From Laspinema sp. D2d (lineage in GTDB: Bacteria; Cyanobacteriota; Cyanobacteriia; Cyanobacteriales; Laspinemataceae), in assembly GCF_025370755.1 (NCBI RefSeq), contig NZ_JAMXFC010000002.1, forward strand, positions 1-64,000: 64,000 nucleotides of DNA, written 5' to 3'. Below, piece by piece: positions 54,809 through 63,253 of the stretch; within the stretch, counting starts at the first letter, position 1; each line of letters starts with the position of its first letter. The notes under the pieces are model-generated. The model was not told where the DNA came from and ran no database searches. It saw only the letters and a program-made list of their open reading frames with translations. The position numbers were made by a program, and so were the translations under genes.

Positions 54809-54870
54809 TATAGAGTAGCCCGCGCAGGCGGGCTTTGTCCGAGGAGCTTCTACCCTTTAGGGTGTGGATT
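54809..54870. repeat. Double-hairpin dispersed repeat, copy 2
   Basis: TATAGAGTAGCCCGCGC, AGGCGGGCTTTGTCCG, then ACCCTTTAGGGTGTGG. Both hairpins are intact and, in the first, GCCCGC pairs fully with GCGGGC (copy 1 has a mutated arm). Confidence 0.65.
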
Positions 54871-54883
54871 TTTAGCGACTATC

Positions 54884-55297
54884 TTAGACCGAAACCAGAC
54901 TGGGAATGAGTACCTTGTCGATCGCATGAATCACCCCATTGTCCGTGAGGCGATCGGCACTCAAGACTTTAGCATCGTTGATTTGGATCCCGTCAGAGGT
55001 ATCAACCCCCACTACGGAACCTTCCACCGTTTCTGCTGAAGCTAACTCCTCCAGATTATCTGTCCGCACATCTCCATTTAAAACGTGATAGCAAAGGATT
55101 TTCTTCAGTTTGGGGATATCCTCCCTCAAATTGGCGAGGGTATTAGAAGGCAGTGCGGCAAAGGCTTCGTCCGTGGGTGCAAAAACAGTATAGGGTCCGG
55201 GACTCTTGAGCAAATCGAGGAGATCTGCGGATTCAACTAAAGTCATCAGGGTATTGAATTGCCCGAGTTCCTGGGCGGTTTCTATTAAGTCAGCCAT
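54884..55297 (-). CDS. Fasciclin (FAS1) domain protein
   Basis: 137 residues, a single FAS1 domain without a signal peptide. The H1 motif YTVFAPTDEAFAAL (about 36-49) and the end GVIHAIDKVLIP (120-131) are characteristic. FAS1 proteins are adhesion or stress-linked proteins, often secreted in cyanobacteria; the absence of a signal here suggests a cytoplasmic form or non-classical export. AGGAAGAAA precedes the ATG. The repeat at 54809 lies just downstream. Confidence 0.9.
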   Translation of the reverse strand: MADLIETAQELGQFNTLMTLVESADLLDLLKSPGPYTVFAPTDEAFAALPSNTLANLREDIPKLKKILCYHVLNGDVRTDNLEELASAETVEGSVVGVDTSDGIQINDAKVLSADRLTDNGVIHAIDKVLIPSLVSV

Positions 55298-55401
55298 GAG
55301 TGATTTCTTCCTAAAAATAGGAGTTCTGTTGATTTCTGTTTAGGAATAACATGAGAAATCAGCCCAAGCCCTCTTTCACAGGGAGGAACTTCAGGGTGAA
55401 T

Positions 55402-56382
55402 TTATTGACTGACGGTAATCCCCCGATCGCGCAGTTGTTGGACAAAAAACTCTTCGAGTGAAGCACCTGTTAGGTCAATGGTAATCAGCTTACCCCCCAT
55501 GAGTTGCAAGCTGGCGAGGAAATCCTGGGGTGACCCTTTTAAATGCCCTTGCCAGCGATCGTCTTCTAAGTCCAAGTCCGGTAACCACTGTTTAAGCACT
55601 TCTAAATTTCCCCCTATCCCTTTGACAAAATAAAGGTCAGAAGTCCCCAATAATTCCTTGAGGGAACCGCAGCAAATTAATTCACCTTGGGCGAGGATGG
55701 CAACGCGATCGCAAATTTTTTCCACATCGGCGAGGATGTGACTATTAAAAAAAATTGTTTTCCCTTGTTCTTTCAAAGAAACAATAATTTCCCGCATCTG
55801 ATATCGTCCCAAGGGGTCTAATCCCGACATGGGTTCATCTAAAAACACAATATCGGGATTATTGATCAGTGCCTGGGCCATGCCAATGCGCTGTAACATC
55901 CCTTTAGAGTAGTGACCCAGGATCTTATTACGCGCAGCAGATTTGGCGATGCCGACGAGATCCAATAGATCGGGAATGCGTTGGCGTTGCTCACTGGGGG
56001 GAATTTGGAATAAGTTCGCCGTAAAAGCCAAAAATTCCCAGCCGGTTAGATATTTATAAAAATAGGGGTTTTCTGGGAGATAACCGATACGTTCTCGAAC
56101 AGCGCGATCGCCCAAAGGCTGCCCCAATAATAACCCGCGACCCCCACTCGGACGCAAAATGCCCAGTAAAATTTTAAGGATAGTCGTTTTCCCGGCCCCA
56201 TTTGGGCCGAGCAACCCAAAGGTTTCGCCCTCATACACGGTTAGGGTGCAGTTTTTGAGGGTTTCGATTTGTTTGTTCATCCAAAACCCAGTACGGTAAG
56301 CCTTTCGCAATTGAAAGGTCTCGATCGCTGGTACTCGCTCAGTGGTTATCGGTTCGGCAGGCCAATCAACGACAGAATCCAT
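55402..56382 (-). CDS. ABC transporter ATP-binding protein (ABC-2 type)
   Basis: 326 residues. Walker A LLGPNGAGKTT (57-67), Q-loop region YLPENPYFY, degenerate signature YSKGM (158-162), Walker B DIVFLDEP (177-184) and switch His215 in FFNSHI. YSKGM in place of LSGGQ and the C-terminal extension (about 235-326) are usual in the DrrA/NatA/CcmA-like group that pairs with ABC-2 permeases. No permease gene is adjacent in the window, so the partner must lie elsewhere. Confidence 0.9.
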   Translation of the reverse strand: MDSVVDWPAEPITTERVPAIETFQLRKAYRTGFWMNKQIETLKNCTLTVYEGETFGLLGPNGAGKTTILKILLGILRPSGGRGLLLGQPLGDRAVRERIGYLPENPYFYKYLTGWEFLAFTANLFQIPPSEQRQRIPDLLDLVGIAKSAARNKILGHYSKGMLQRIGMAQALINNPDIVFLDEPMSGLDPLGRYQMREIIVSLKEQGKTIFFNSHILADVEKICDRVAILAQGELICCGSLKELLGTSDLYFVKGIGGNLEVLKQWLPDLDLEDDRWQGHLKGSPQDFLASLQLMGGKLITIDLTGASLEEFFVQQLRDRGITVSQ

Positions 56383-56528
56383 GTCCGTTTCCCAATTTCG
56401 TGCAACCTAAATTTAGTTCTATCTTGTCCCGAATTTACCCAATTTTGCCTCATTTTACATCCTTTCAGGGGCAAGATTCTCCCAATTACACTGGATTTTA
56501 GGACCGATGGGAGCATCGACTAGAGCTG

Positions 56529-56763
56529 TTTGGGCAGTTTTTCGTCCAAGTCTGGGGCTTGGGAGAGTCTTACAAGAGTAGGTTTTTTACTTCCGGTCCC
56601 CTCCCCTGTGTCTTGGGGAGGGAACCGGAAGTGCAGCTAATCTAAGGCGAATCACCATGACCCTAAAAAACCTACCCTTGTAAGGGTGGGAGAGGAGCAC
56701 TGAAGTCGGGACTATCAACACAACATGGGACCTGAATCAGGGAGGTTTGGGCAGTTTTTCGTC
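56529..56763. repeat. Cruciform-forming element flanked by direct repeats
   Basis: Outer arms CTTACAAGAGTAGGTTTTTT (56569-56588) and its near-perfect inverse (56665-56684) enclose a second inverted repeat: ACTTCCGGTCCCCTCCCC (56589-56606) with its inverse ending ACCGGAAGT (56614-56632). The whole is flanked by direct repeats TTTGGGCAGTTTTTCGTC at 56529-56546 and 56746-56763, each extended by GTNTGGGG. The interior has no ORF. It fills most of the 515-bp gap 56383-56898; the rest holds a small hairpin ACCGTTTG/CAAACGGT near 56783-56824. Confidence 0.7.
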
Positions 56764-56898
56764 AGAGTGTGGGGGGTGGGGCTGACCGTTTGCAGTCACA
56801 ATTACGCTCGTAGCTACAAACGGTTACTTTCAGGCTTTTTCAGGTGCTGCCGCAACTCCGAAATAGAATGGTTTTAAGGAGTAAGAGGAAAAAATACA

Positions 56899-57084
56899 AT
56901 GGATCGGTCTAAAGTTATAGCTATCATTACGGGTGCGATTTCCATTTTGCTGGCGATCGCCTATCTCGTCATTGTTCAGTTGCTCGATTTTCGGGGGGAA
57001 ATGTTACCGGCTCCTATTGATACGGGAACCCTTATGCCCTCAACCCTGGTAACTGTTACTACTCTTATCATTCGTCTATGCTGA
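56899..57084 (+). CDS. Small conserved membrane protein
   Basis: 61 residues with one hydrophobic helix (6-28, KVIAIITGAISILLAIAYLVI) and a short tail (DFRGEMLPAP). The sequence pattern looks like a conserved cyanobacterial hypothetical. GGAGTAAGAGG lies 10-20 bp before the ATG. Its stop overlaps the start of the pentapeptide/IMS gene by 7 bp, so it is translationally coupled to it. Function unknown. Confidence 0.75.
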   Translation: MDRSKVIAIITGAISILLAIAYLVIVQLLDFRGEMLPAPIDTGTLMPSTLVTVTTLIIRLC

Positions 57085-57959
57085 TCAAAAATGTAGGAAT
57101 AATCACGGTTCTGTTCGTCCCCTTGGGGTTGGCTTTACCTGTTGCTGCCGCTAACCCAGCACACCTACAGCAACTGCTGGACACCAATCGCTGTGCGGGA
57201 TGCGATTTGCGCGATGCTCAATTAGAACGGGTTAGCTTGCGGGGTGCCGATTTGTCTGAAGCCAATTTAGAGGGGGCCAATCTCCGAAATGCGGACTTGC
57301 GGTATGCCAATTTTCGCAGTGCGAATTTATCCAAAGCGATTCTGATTGCTGCCGACTTAGAAGCGGCTAATTTTAGTCAGGCGAATTTACGGGAGGTTGA
57401 TATTCGAGGAGCCAATCTCAAGGATGCTGTCTTGACAGGGGCAAATACTTGCGGTTGGCAGCGTCAAGATGCACAGTTACAAGGGGTCAATTTAGAAGAA
57501 GCGGGGTGTATTCGTCCGACCCCTGCACCGAATCCGGCACCCAATCCGGTACCCAAGCCGTCATCAGAGACAGGGGGACTGGACGAGAGGCAAGCTGGGG
57601 CATTGCTGCGGGACTGGTTAACAGCTAAAGGTAAGATTTTTGCGCCTCCATTTGATCGGGAATTATTGGGAAATTTGACAACGGGAATTCTTTATGCAGA
57701 TTCTCTTAATTCTGTGACTTGGTTAGAAAGTAATAATGCGTTCTATCAATATGGAGTGCAGCGAGTAGAATCAATAGAGCGGTTGGTTGCAGAAGGGAAT
57801 CGGGCAACCTTAGAAGCCAGGGTTACGGAAGATTACACGTTATATGAAAATGGACGAGCCGATCGCGATCGCGCTAGTTTTGCCACAAATTTAATCCGAT
57901 ACAATTTACAACGGGTCAATGGTCAGTGGAAAATTGCGGATTATCAGGTCATTAATTAA
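57078..57959 (+). CDS. Secreted pentapeptide-repeat protein with ARC6-type IMS domain
   Basis: 293 residues. A signal peptide (1-24, cut near AAA/NPA), a CAGCDLRDA start, then about fourteen pentapeptide units A(D/N)LxxA (42-123) forming a right-handed quadrilateral helix. A Pro/Asn-rich linker follows (137-160, PAPNPAPNPVPKP). The last 120 residues (173-293) match the IMS domain also found in the ARC6/PDV-type division proteins: WLTAKGKIFAPPFD, then VEARVTEDYTLYENG, then YNLQRVNGQWKIADYQV. It overlaps the 61-residue membrane gene. The role of such fusions is not known. Confidence 0.85.
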   Translation: MLIKNVGIITVLFVPLGLALPVAAANPAHLQQLLDTNRCAGCDLRDAQLERVSLRGADLSEANLEGANLRNADLRYANFRSANLSKAILIAADLEAANFSQANLREVDIRGANLKDAVLTGANTCGWQRQDAQLQGVNLEEAGCIRPTPAPNPAPNPVPKPSSETGGLDERQAGALLRDWLTAKGKIFAPPFDRELLGNLTTGILYADSLNSVTWLESNNAFYQYGVQRVESIERLVAEGNRATLEARVTEDYTLYENGRADRDRASFATNLIRYNLQRVNGQWKIADYQVIN

Positions 57960-58035
57960 AGGCGATCGCTCAGGATAAGGGCTCTCATCAGGGTGTTTCA
58001 ACTGGATAGGGTTTACGAAGGGAGAGAGTTAGTTA

Positions 58036-59181
58036 ATGACAGGGCCAGAAGCACAAGACAATTTTAATTCTTCTATTCGCTCACCAGAGGAGAATGAGGA
58101 CGAGGGTCTGATTGTCATCCAGATGAATAATCCGAAAGCCTGGTACGATCGCGCTGGTTCTCTTTATCAGTTAGGACGCTATCAAGAGGCCCTAGAGAGC
58201 TATGAGAAGGCGATCGCCATTGATGAGGACTATGCCGATGCCTGGAATAATCGGGGGATGACCCTGAAGTGTTTGGGACGTCATCAAGAGGCGGTGACAA
58301 GTTATGAGAAGGCGATCGCCCTGAAGGCGGATTATTACCAAGGATGGAACAACCTCGGGAATGCTTTGGTGGAGTTAGGACGCTATGAGGAGGCTGTGGC
58401 GAGTTACCAACGGGCGATCGCAATTTCTCCGGACTATTGTCAAGGATGGCATAACCAAGGGGAAGCATTAGCGGCGTTAGAACGCTATGAAGAAGCCGTT
58501 GCCTGTTACGATCGCGTCTTAGCCCTCAAACCCACCTGGCGCGAAACGAAGCGGTTGCGACGAACGGCGATGGCAAAGTTGCAAGAGAGGCCCCCCAGTC
58601 CCAAACCGCCCACGCCAGAACCTGTGGAAACTCCGATTGTGGAGAAAGCGAAGGAAATTGTCCCCGAATCAGTCCCGAGTCAGCCGGTAGTTCCCTTGGA
58701 TCATCCCAAACTCGCCGCCTGCGATCGCCTAGTAGAACGGTATCCCAATGATGCAGAAGCTTGGTTAGATCGCGGCAATGCTTTAGCGGAATTAGGATGC
58801 TATGAAGAAGCAGTTACCAGCTACGATCGCGCTATTTCCCTGGATCCAGAGAATTGGCAAGGATGGAAATATCGGGGAGTTGCGTTTAAACAGTTAGGGC
58901 GACAGGAAGAAGCCCTCAGAAGTTATGAGCACGCTTTAGAATTGCAACCTGTGCCTCCGCCTACAATCACCCCAGAACCTCCTGATACCTCTACAGATGT
59001 TTTCACAGATGTCACTACAGATGTTTTTACAGATAGGGTTCCGGAGTTTGCGATAGAGGAGCCTTTACCCCAGAGAGTTCCGACATCCCCCCCAGTACAC
59101 CGATCATTGAGTCCTCTGGGGCGTATGATCCGGTGGATGCGGCGATGGATTAAGCAGCTATGGCGACGTTGGATTGGATAG
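58036..59181 (+). CDS. TPR protein with basic amphipathic C-terminus
   Basis: 381 residues. Four TPRs (about 35-170) are followed by a Pro-rich linker, two further TPRs (about 235-310), an acidic Thr/Asp linker (TSTDVFTDVTTDVFTD), and a C-terminal cationic amphipathic helix (RMIRWMRRWIKQLWRRWIG). The tail could bind membrane. The TPRs share the motif GRYEEAVASYQRAIAI. No enzyme domain is present, so it is a scaffold. The gene lies 76 bp after the IMS-domain gene in the same direction and may be cotranscribed with it. Confidence 0.85.
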   Translation: MTGPEAQDNFNSSIRSPEENEDEGLIVIQMNNPKAWYDRAGSLYQLGRYQEALESYEKAIAIDEDYADAWNNRGMTLKCLGRHQEAVTSYEKAIALKADYYQGWNNLGNALVELGRYEEAVASYQRAIAISPDYCQGWHNQGEALAALERYEEAVACYDRVLALKPTWRETKRLRRTAMAKLQERPPSPKPPTPEPVETPIVEKAKEIVPESVPSQPVVPLDHPKLAACDRLVERYPNDAEAWLDRGNALAELGCYEEAVTSYDRAISLDPENWQGWKYRGVAFKQLGRQEEALRSYEHALELQPVPPPTITPEPPDTSTDVFTDVTTDVFTDRVPEFAIEEPLPQRVPTSPPVHRSLSPLGRMIRWMRRWIKQLWRRWIG

Positions 59182-59240
59182 TTTAAACCTGGAGTGCTGG
59201 TTTCACGGGAGATTCAGAACCAACTGATGAACAGGAGGGG

Positions 59241-59378
59241 TTAGTTTGCCAAGATCGGGGAATAGCGATCGCAGAATCCTTGCGTCGTCAGTTGGCTCGT
59301 TTCTCCCACAATCAGCGCTTTAGTCTGAACTGGACAATCTTTGGTGCTTCGATGCTTACAAGTTTCACAGCTTTGCAT
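59241..59378 (-). CDS. Small cysteine-rich protein, probable metal binder
   Basis: 45 residues, not reported by common ORF filters. It reads MQSCETCKHRSTKDCPVQ, then a short stretch, then GFCDRYSPIL, giving Cys4, Cys7, Cys15 and Cys36, a CxxC plus two further cysteines that could bind zinc or an iron-sulfur cluster. There is no strong Shine-Dalgarno. The gene is convergent with the TPR gene. Real coding status is likely from the pattern but not proven. Confidence 0.5.
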   Translation of the reverse strand: MQSCETCKHRSTKDCPVQTKALIVGETSQLTTQGFCDRYSPILAN

Positions 59379-60046
59379 ACAAGAAAAAAATAGGAGAAGG
59401 TTTTTGCTCTATCAACTTAACAAAGATTCACCAAATTTCCGCAGTGACTTACGCTACAATCCCCGAAATCGTTACATCTTGTAATCAAAGGGCGTCGGTA
59501 CTTACCCCATGCCTAGGGGATTTTCCCCTTCTCTACCTTAACCCTGGGAGTCATTGTCCTAACTTAGAGGGATTCCCTCCGTTCCTCTCTTGTAACCTCT
59601 AATCTCCAAGATATTATAAATTTTAAAAGATTGAGGCACTCATACATAGAGCTTTTTGGACTAACGCAAGTTACCTCATTTATTGCTACAAAGCTCATAA
59701 AAATTTCTTCTCAATCCCAAGTACAGTTTTTCATACCCTCCTTACTGACTCCGCCCCGCCTATCCCCTCTACATTTCCTTAACTTACCTCTTTAGATAGA
59801 GGTTTTTTTTAGACCTATCAGACTATCCTTGGCATAGTGGAGCAATGTTAATCACCTGGGCAGGGATCAAGTTAAAATCGAAGATTTTCGCGGAAAGTGC
59901 AGCCAAATGACTTAGATTTTCAGACGGCTTCATGTGATCCCCAAGGGCTTGCCCCCTTAAATTCCCTGCTCTAAATTCGCCCCCATCCAATTCTTAACCG
60001 ATTAGAAAAAGGGCAATTTAATACTCATCAAAACAAGGAATCGTCT
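59379..60046. other. Long intergenic region with an orphan terminator
   Basis: About 670 bp with no ORF that looks coding. A terminator-like hairpin with a T-run at 59786-59810 points to a transcript ending here on the plus strand, but the nearest plus-strand gene ends 600 bp upstream. An unrecognised small RNA is possible. No tRNA fold was seen. Confidence 0.4.
59786..59810 (+). terminator. Orphan Rho-independent terminator
   Basis: ACCTCT, a short loop, AGAGGT (59786-59802) and then eight T residues. No protein gene is close upstream on this strand, so it may end a small RNA. Confidence 0.55.
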
Positions 60047-60331
60047 ATGCAAGCTCTTGCAAGTCTTCAAACTTTCCCTCAATCTTTAGTTAAACCCAGC
60101 TTCTCTTATGCCGAGAAAAAGGCTAAGATTTATTATTCAGATATTTTACCTAAATCAGAGGTTTCTGAGTTATTTTTTTCGGTTTGGCAACGTCATGAAA
60201 TGACGGAGATAAATCGTCAACAGTTAAAATTGGCGTTGTTAAGTTATTCTGAACTGAATGACTCCGACTATAGACTCATTAATCGCCTCTTACACGCCGT
60301 AAAACGCGGATGGATTAAAATGATAGACTAA
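60047..60331 (+). CDS. Small conserved hypothetical protein
   Basis: 94 residues, mostly helical. Two probable helices, LFFSVWQRHEMTEINRQQLKLALL (about 43-66) and DSDYRLINRLLHAVKRGWIKM (about 73-93), are typical of a small regulatory or binding protein. No family was recognised and no signal or membrane segment is present. It is followed by a strong terminator, as expected of a monocistronic gene. Confidence 0.65.
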   Translation: MQALASLQTFPQSLVKPSFSYAEKKAKIYYSDILPKSEVSELFFSVWQRHEMTEINRQQLKLALLSYSELNDSDYRLINRLLHAVKRGWIKMID

Positions 60332-60471
60332 GTTCACCGAGGAACTCAAAAAAACTGGCTTATTTTTCTGAACCGACTTTTGCAGGCTTATCCCGAAATA
60401 TCCGGAGATAACTGAGTCTAAAGGTTTCAACTTTCATGTTTCTTCCGGTGAACACTTAATATTAATTAATT

Positions 60472-60510
60472 ATTAATGCCTTCAGATCACTGAGGGCATT
60501 AATTTTTTGA
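60472..60510 (+). terminator. Terminator after the 94-residue gene
   Basis: ATTAATGCCTTCAG (60472-60485) pairs with CTGAGGGCATTAAT (60490-60503), one wobble pair, and is followed by TTTTTT. A second, longer inverted repeat GTGTGTCAG/CTGACACAC lies at 60542-60550 and 60590-60598. Confidence 0.85.
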
Positions 60511-60623
60511 GTTCAATGCTTGTAAATTCTCCAGAGAGTAAGTGTGTCAGATTCATAAAATTGCTATTTCTGAACTCTACCGAATAAAGCTGACACACAT
60601 CCCTGAAACTCCGGGAAAAACCC

Positions 60624-61790
60624 CTAGAGTTTTAACCGAAACAATAAAATCTGATTCACTTGATCCGGAGTAAAATTATCATCACTGATCAGGATTAAAC
60701 TTTGACTGCCGTCGGAGAACCGGGGTCCAAGGGTCATCCCTTCCAGATTGTCTAACTCAATTCCTAAATCTTGTAAGTTTAAAAGCAATCGCTTCTTAAT
60801 GGGTTCAACCTTCTTCAATTCACCTTTTAAACTGGCAATTCGGGAAGTATCTGTAGCGCTGCCGGTTTGAATTTCAAAGAGTTTTGCACCAAAACCCAGA
60901 AACCCAAAATTGCGCTCTAAACTGAGCAAATGCCCTCCCTGTTCTAAGGCTAATAATTCCGGTAACCCTTTGTAAAGACTCCAACGAACACTCTCATCCA
61001 GGGTGTAAAGATTTTCAGAAATTAAGAGTGGGGGTCCATCGGAGATTAGATAATGAAGTAAACGGTTTTTAGGAGGTAACTCAGCATCGACTTCATCCAA
61101 ATCTTGAATGAGGGGTGCTTCAGTGGCGGTAAAGAGGCGATAGGGATCGACGGTGGCATCGCCAAATCCTCTGGGATTGAGGGTGAGGGACTCTAATCCT
61201 AAATTATCTTGGATACCTTGGGTTTGGTTTTCCGCACTATCCGGGGTGTAGCGTTTGGGAAGGGTGATATCCCGGACAAATTGCCCGGTTTCTAGGTTGA
61301 TTTCGTGGATAAAGGGTGCCAACCCTTTGCGTGCAATCCCTTCGCTGGCAATATAAACACTATTGGGGGAGGCAAAGGCGATGCCTTCTGCATCAATTTC
61401 ACCGATCGCATAGGGGTTGCCGTCTTCCCCTTTGAGAAAGGTGACGGATTCAATTTCGACGCTGGCGATTTTGGGCGAATCGGAACTGTTAGAATCCAAA
61501 TTTAGTTTAAGGGTATAGAAGCGGGCGGGGGCATAATATCCGCGATCGTCGGAGATGACGTAGAAGCGATCGCGTTGGCGATCGTAGGTGATACCGGATA
61601 ATCCACCAACGGGCGTATCCTGAAATGGACCTTTCGGCAGTTCATACTCATCCAAAAATTCTAGGGACAAGTCGAGAAATATTCGCTCTTGGGCGTTGAC
61701 TCGTGGCAAGGCACAGGCGGTTAATACAGTCGATAGCACCAGTACCAATGCCATCACCCAGGGGAAAATTTGAAATTTGCGCCAGTTCAC
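60624..61790 (-). CDS. Phytase-like esterase-domain lipoprotein
   Basis: 388 residues from a GTG at 61790, chosen because GGAGG lies 5 bp upstream; an ATG at 61826 would add 12 residues without a good site. The N-terminus has a lipobox LTAC with Cys26, or a signal-peptidase I site near VNA/QE. Residues 45-388 match the pattern of the esterase-like domain of the phytase-like family (PVGGLSGITYDRQRDRFYVISDD, AEGIAFASPNSVYIASEG, NLEGMTLGPRF), which is a six-bladed beta-propeller. Extracellular phosphatase-like activity is possible but not shown. Confidence 0.85.
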   Translation of the reverse strand: MNWRKFQIFPWVMALVLVLSTVLTACALPRVNAQERIFLDLSLEFLDEYELPKGPFQDTPVGGLSGITYDRQRDRFYVISDDRGYYAPARFYTLKLNLDSNSSDSPKIASVEIESVTFLKGEDGNPYAIGEIDAEGIAFASPNSVYIASEGIARKGLAPFIHEINLETGQFVRDITLPKRYTPDSAENQTQGIQDNLGLESLTLNPRGFGDATVDPYRLFTATEAPLIQDLDEVDAELPPKNRLLHYLISDGPPLLISENLYTLDESVRWSLYKGLPELLALEQGGHLLSLERNFGFLGFGAKLFEIQTGSATDTSRIASLKGELKKVEPIKKRLLLNLQDLGIELDNLEGMTLGPRFSDGSQSLILISDDNFTPDQVNQILLFRLKL

Positions 61791-61933
61791 GATCGCCTCC
61801 AACCCTTGAAAATCTAAACAGTCCAACTGTCAATTTAACAAATTGGCGGCCAAATTGCGAGGGTTCCTATATTTTAAATCAGTCCCGTACCCCGTTTATG
61901 TAAAGCGATTAAATTGAACGGTTAACCAGTTGA

Positions 61934-63250
61934 ATGAGTTCAAAAAGAAACGAAATGAAAATTATAACGGGAGGAAAATGTGGAGGAAATTATTACTCAC
62001 TCGGCCCAATCCGATTACACCCAAACTCAGCTTATTTGGGGCTATTTTTCTGGATTTTATGCTTGACTTTTTTCGGAATTAATGCTTTAACCGTCCTGGG
62101 CCAACCGGAAAATTCTGCACCCCCCTTGTTGCCTCCAAATCCTTTGGAAGTTCTCATCCCTGACCCGTTAGTACCCAATCCCCCGAAGAAAAATCAATCC
62201 TTAACCCCGGAACAACTTCAGGAATTAGAATTGGCGTTAAATGGTTTAGATGCAGAAGCCTCCGCTAAGTTAGGGGAGGGAAATAAGCCTGAAGCTTTTA
62301 CAATTTGGTATCGAGAATTGCGGTTATGGCGCTATTTTGGACCTTTGCCGGAAGTGCGGGCTTTAACTCGGGTGGGGGCGACTGCCTGGGAACAACAAGA
62401 AATTACGGCACTGCAAGCAATTGATGCTAGACTCAAGGTCATTTATCAAGAGTATTGTCTCACTCCTCAAGTTTGTGAATTGCCGCTTTTACAAGGATTA
62501 GCAACGGGATTTGAAACGGTGCGATCGCGGGATTTAGCCCTCACCGTTTATCAGCAATTGCTCATCGATGCCCGCGATCGCAACGATGCCTCCGCAGAAG
62601 AATCCATCCTCACAACTATGGGTCGCCTCTATTTGGAAAAACTGGATTATGTCAATGCGTCAACACCTTATCAAGGATTACTCTCCTTTGCAGTACAACG
62701 ACGCGATCGCCTCCAAGAATTATCTTACCTCGAACAACTGGCATTTATCTACACCCAGGCGAATGATTCCCAAGGGGCGATCGCCACTCGACAACGATTG
62801 GTTACCCTTTATAATAATCCCGAAGATATTCGCAAAATCCCTGAACTCAAGCTGGCGATCGCGACGGATTATGAACGTCTCGGACAACTGCAAGCGGCGA
62901 TCGCCAGCTACGAACAAGCCTATACCTTCGCCTGGACTCAACAACAATTTTACATCGCCAGCGATGCCCTAGAACGCCTCGCCAATCTCTACACTACCCT
63001 CGAACAATTTGATGCCGCCTTACAAGTTTATGAAGCTTTATTAATCGTTGAGCGTCGCGCCTACAACTTATATGGGATAATGCATACTTATGATCGCATC
63101 GGTCAAGTTTATCAGCGCCAAAATGCCTATCCCCAGGCTATCCAAGCTTTTCAAAATGGTTTGGAGATAGCCCAAGAACTTAACTATCAAGAGGCATATT
63201 TCACTGAAAAAATTGACTTTCTGGTTCACGGATCGCGTCCCTTATTCTAA
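61934..63250 (+). CDS. Membrane-anchored TPR protein
   Basis: 438 residues. Residues about 33-56 form a membrane segment (LGLFFWILCLTFFGINALTV) near the N-terminus; a Pro-rich stretch follows. TPR-like helical pairs occur from about 110 on, most clearly at 300-430 (LGQLQAAIASYEQAYTF, EQFDAALQVYEALLIV). It is likely an exported or periplasmic scaffold. ATGs at 61934 and 61955 are both possible; an ATG at 61978 in another frame follows a better Shine-Dalgarno but gives only a short peptide. It ends 4 bp before the next gene. Confidence 0.8.
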   Translation: MSSKRNEMKIITGGKCGGNYYSLGPIRLHPNSAYLGLFFWILCLTFFGINALTVLGQPENSAPPLLPPNPLEVLIPDPLVPNPPKKNQSLTPEQLQELELALNGLDAEASAKLGEGNKPEAFTIWYRELRLWRYFGPLPEVRALTRVGATAWEQQEITALQAIDARLKVIYQEYCLTPQVCELPLLQGLATGFETVRSRDLALTVYQQLLIDARDRNDASAEESILTTMGRLYLEKLDYVNASTPYQGLLSFAVQRRDRLQELSYLEQLAFIYTQANDSQGAIATRQRLVTLYNNPEDIRKIPELKLAIATDYERLGQLQAAIASYEQAYTFAWTQQQFYIASDALERLANLYTTLEQFDAALQVYEALLIVERRAYNLYGIMHTYDRIGQVYQRQNAYPQAIQAFQNGLEIAQELNYQEAYFTEKIDFLVHGSRPLF

Positions 63251-63253
63251 TTC

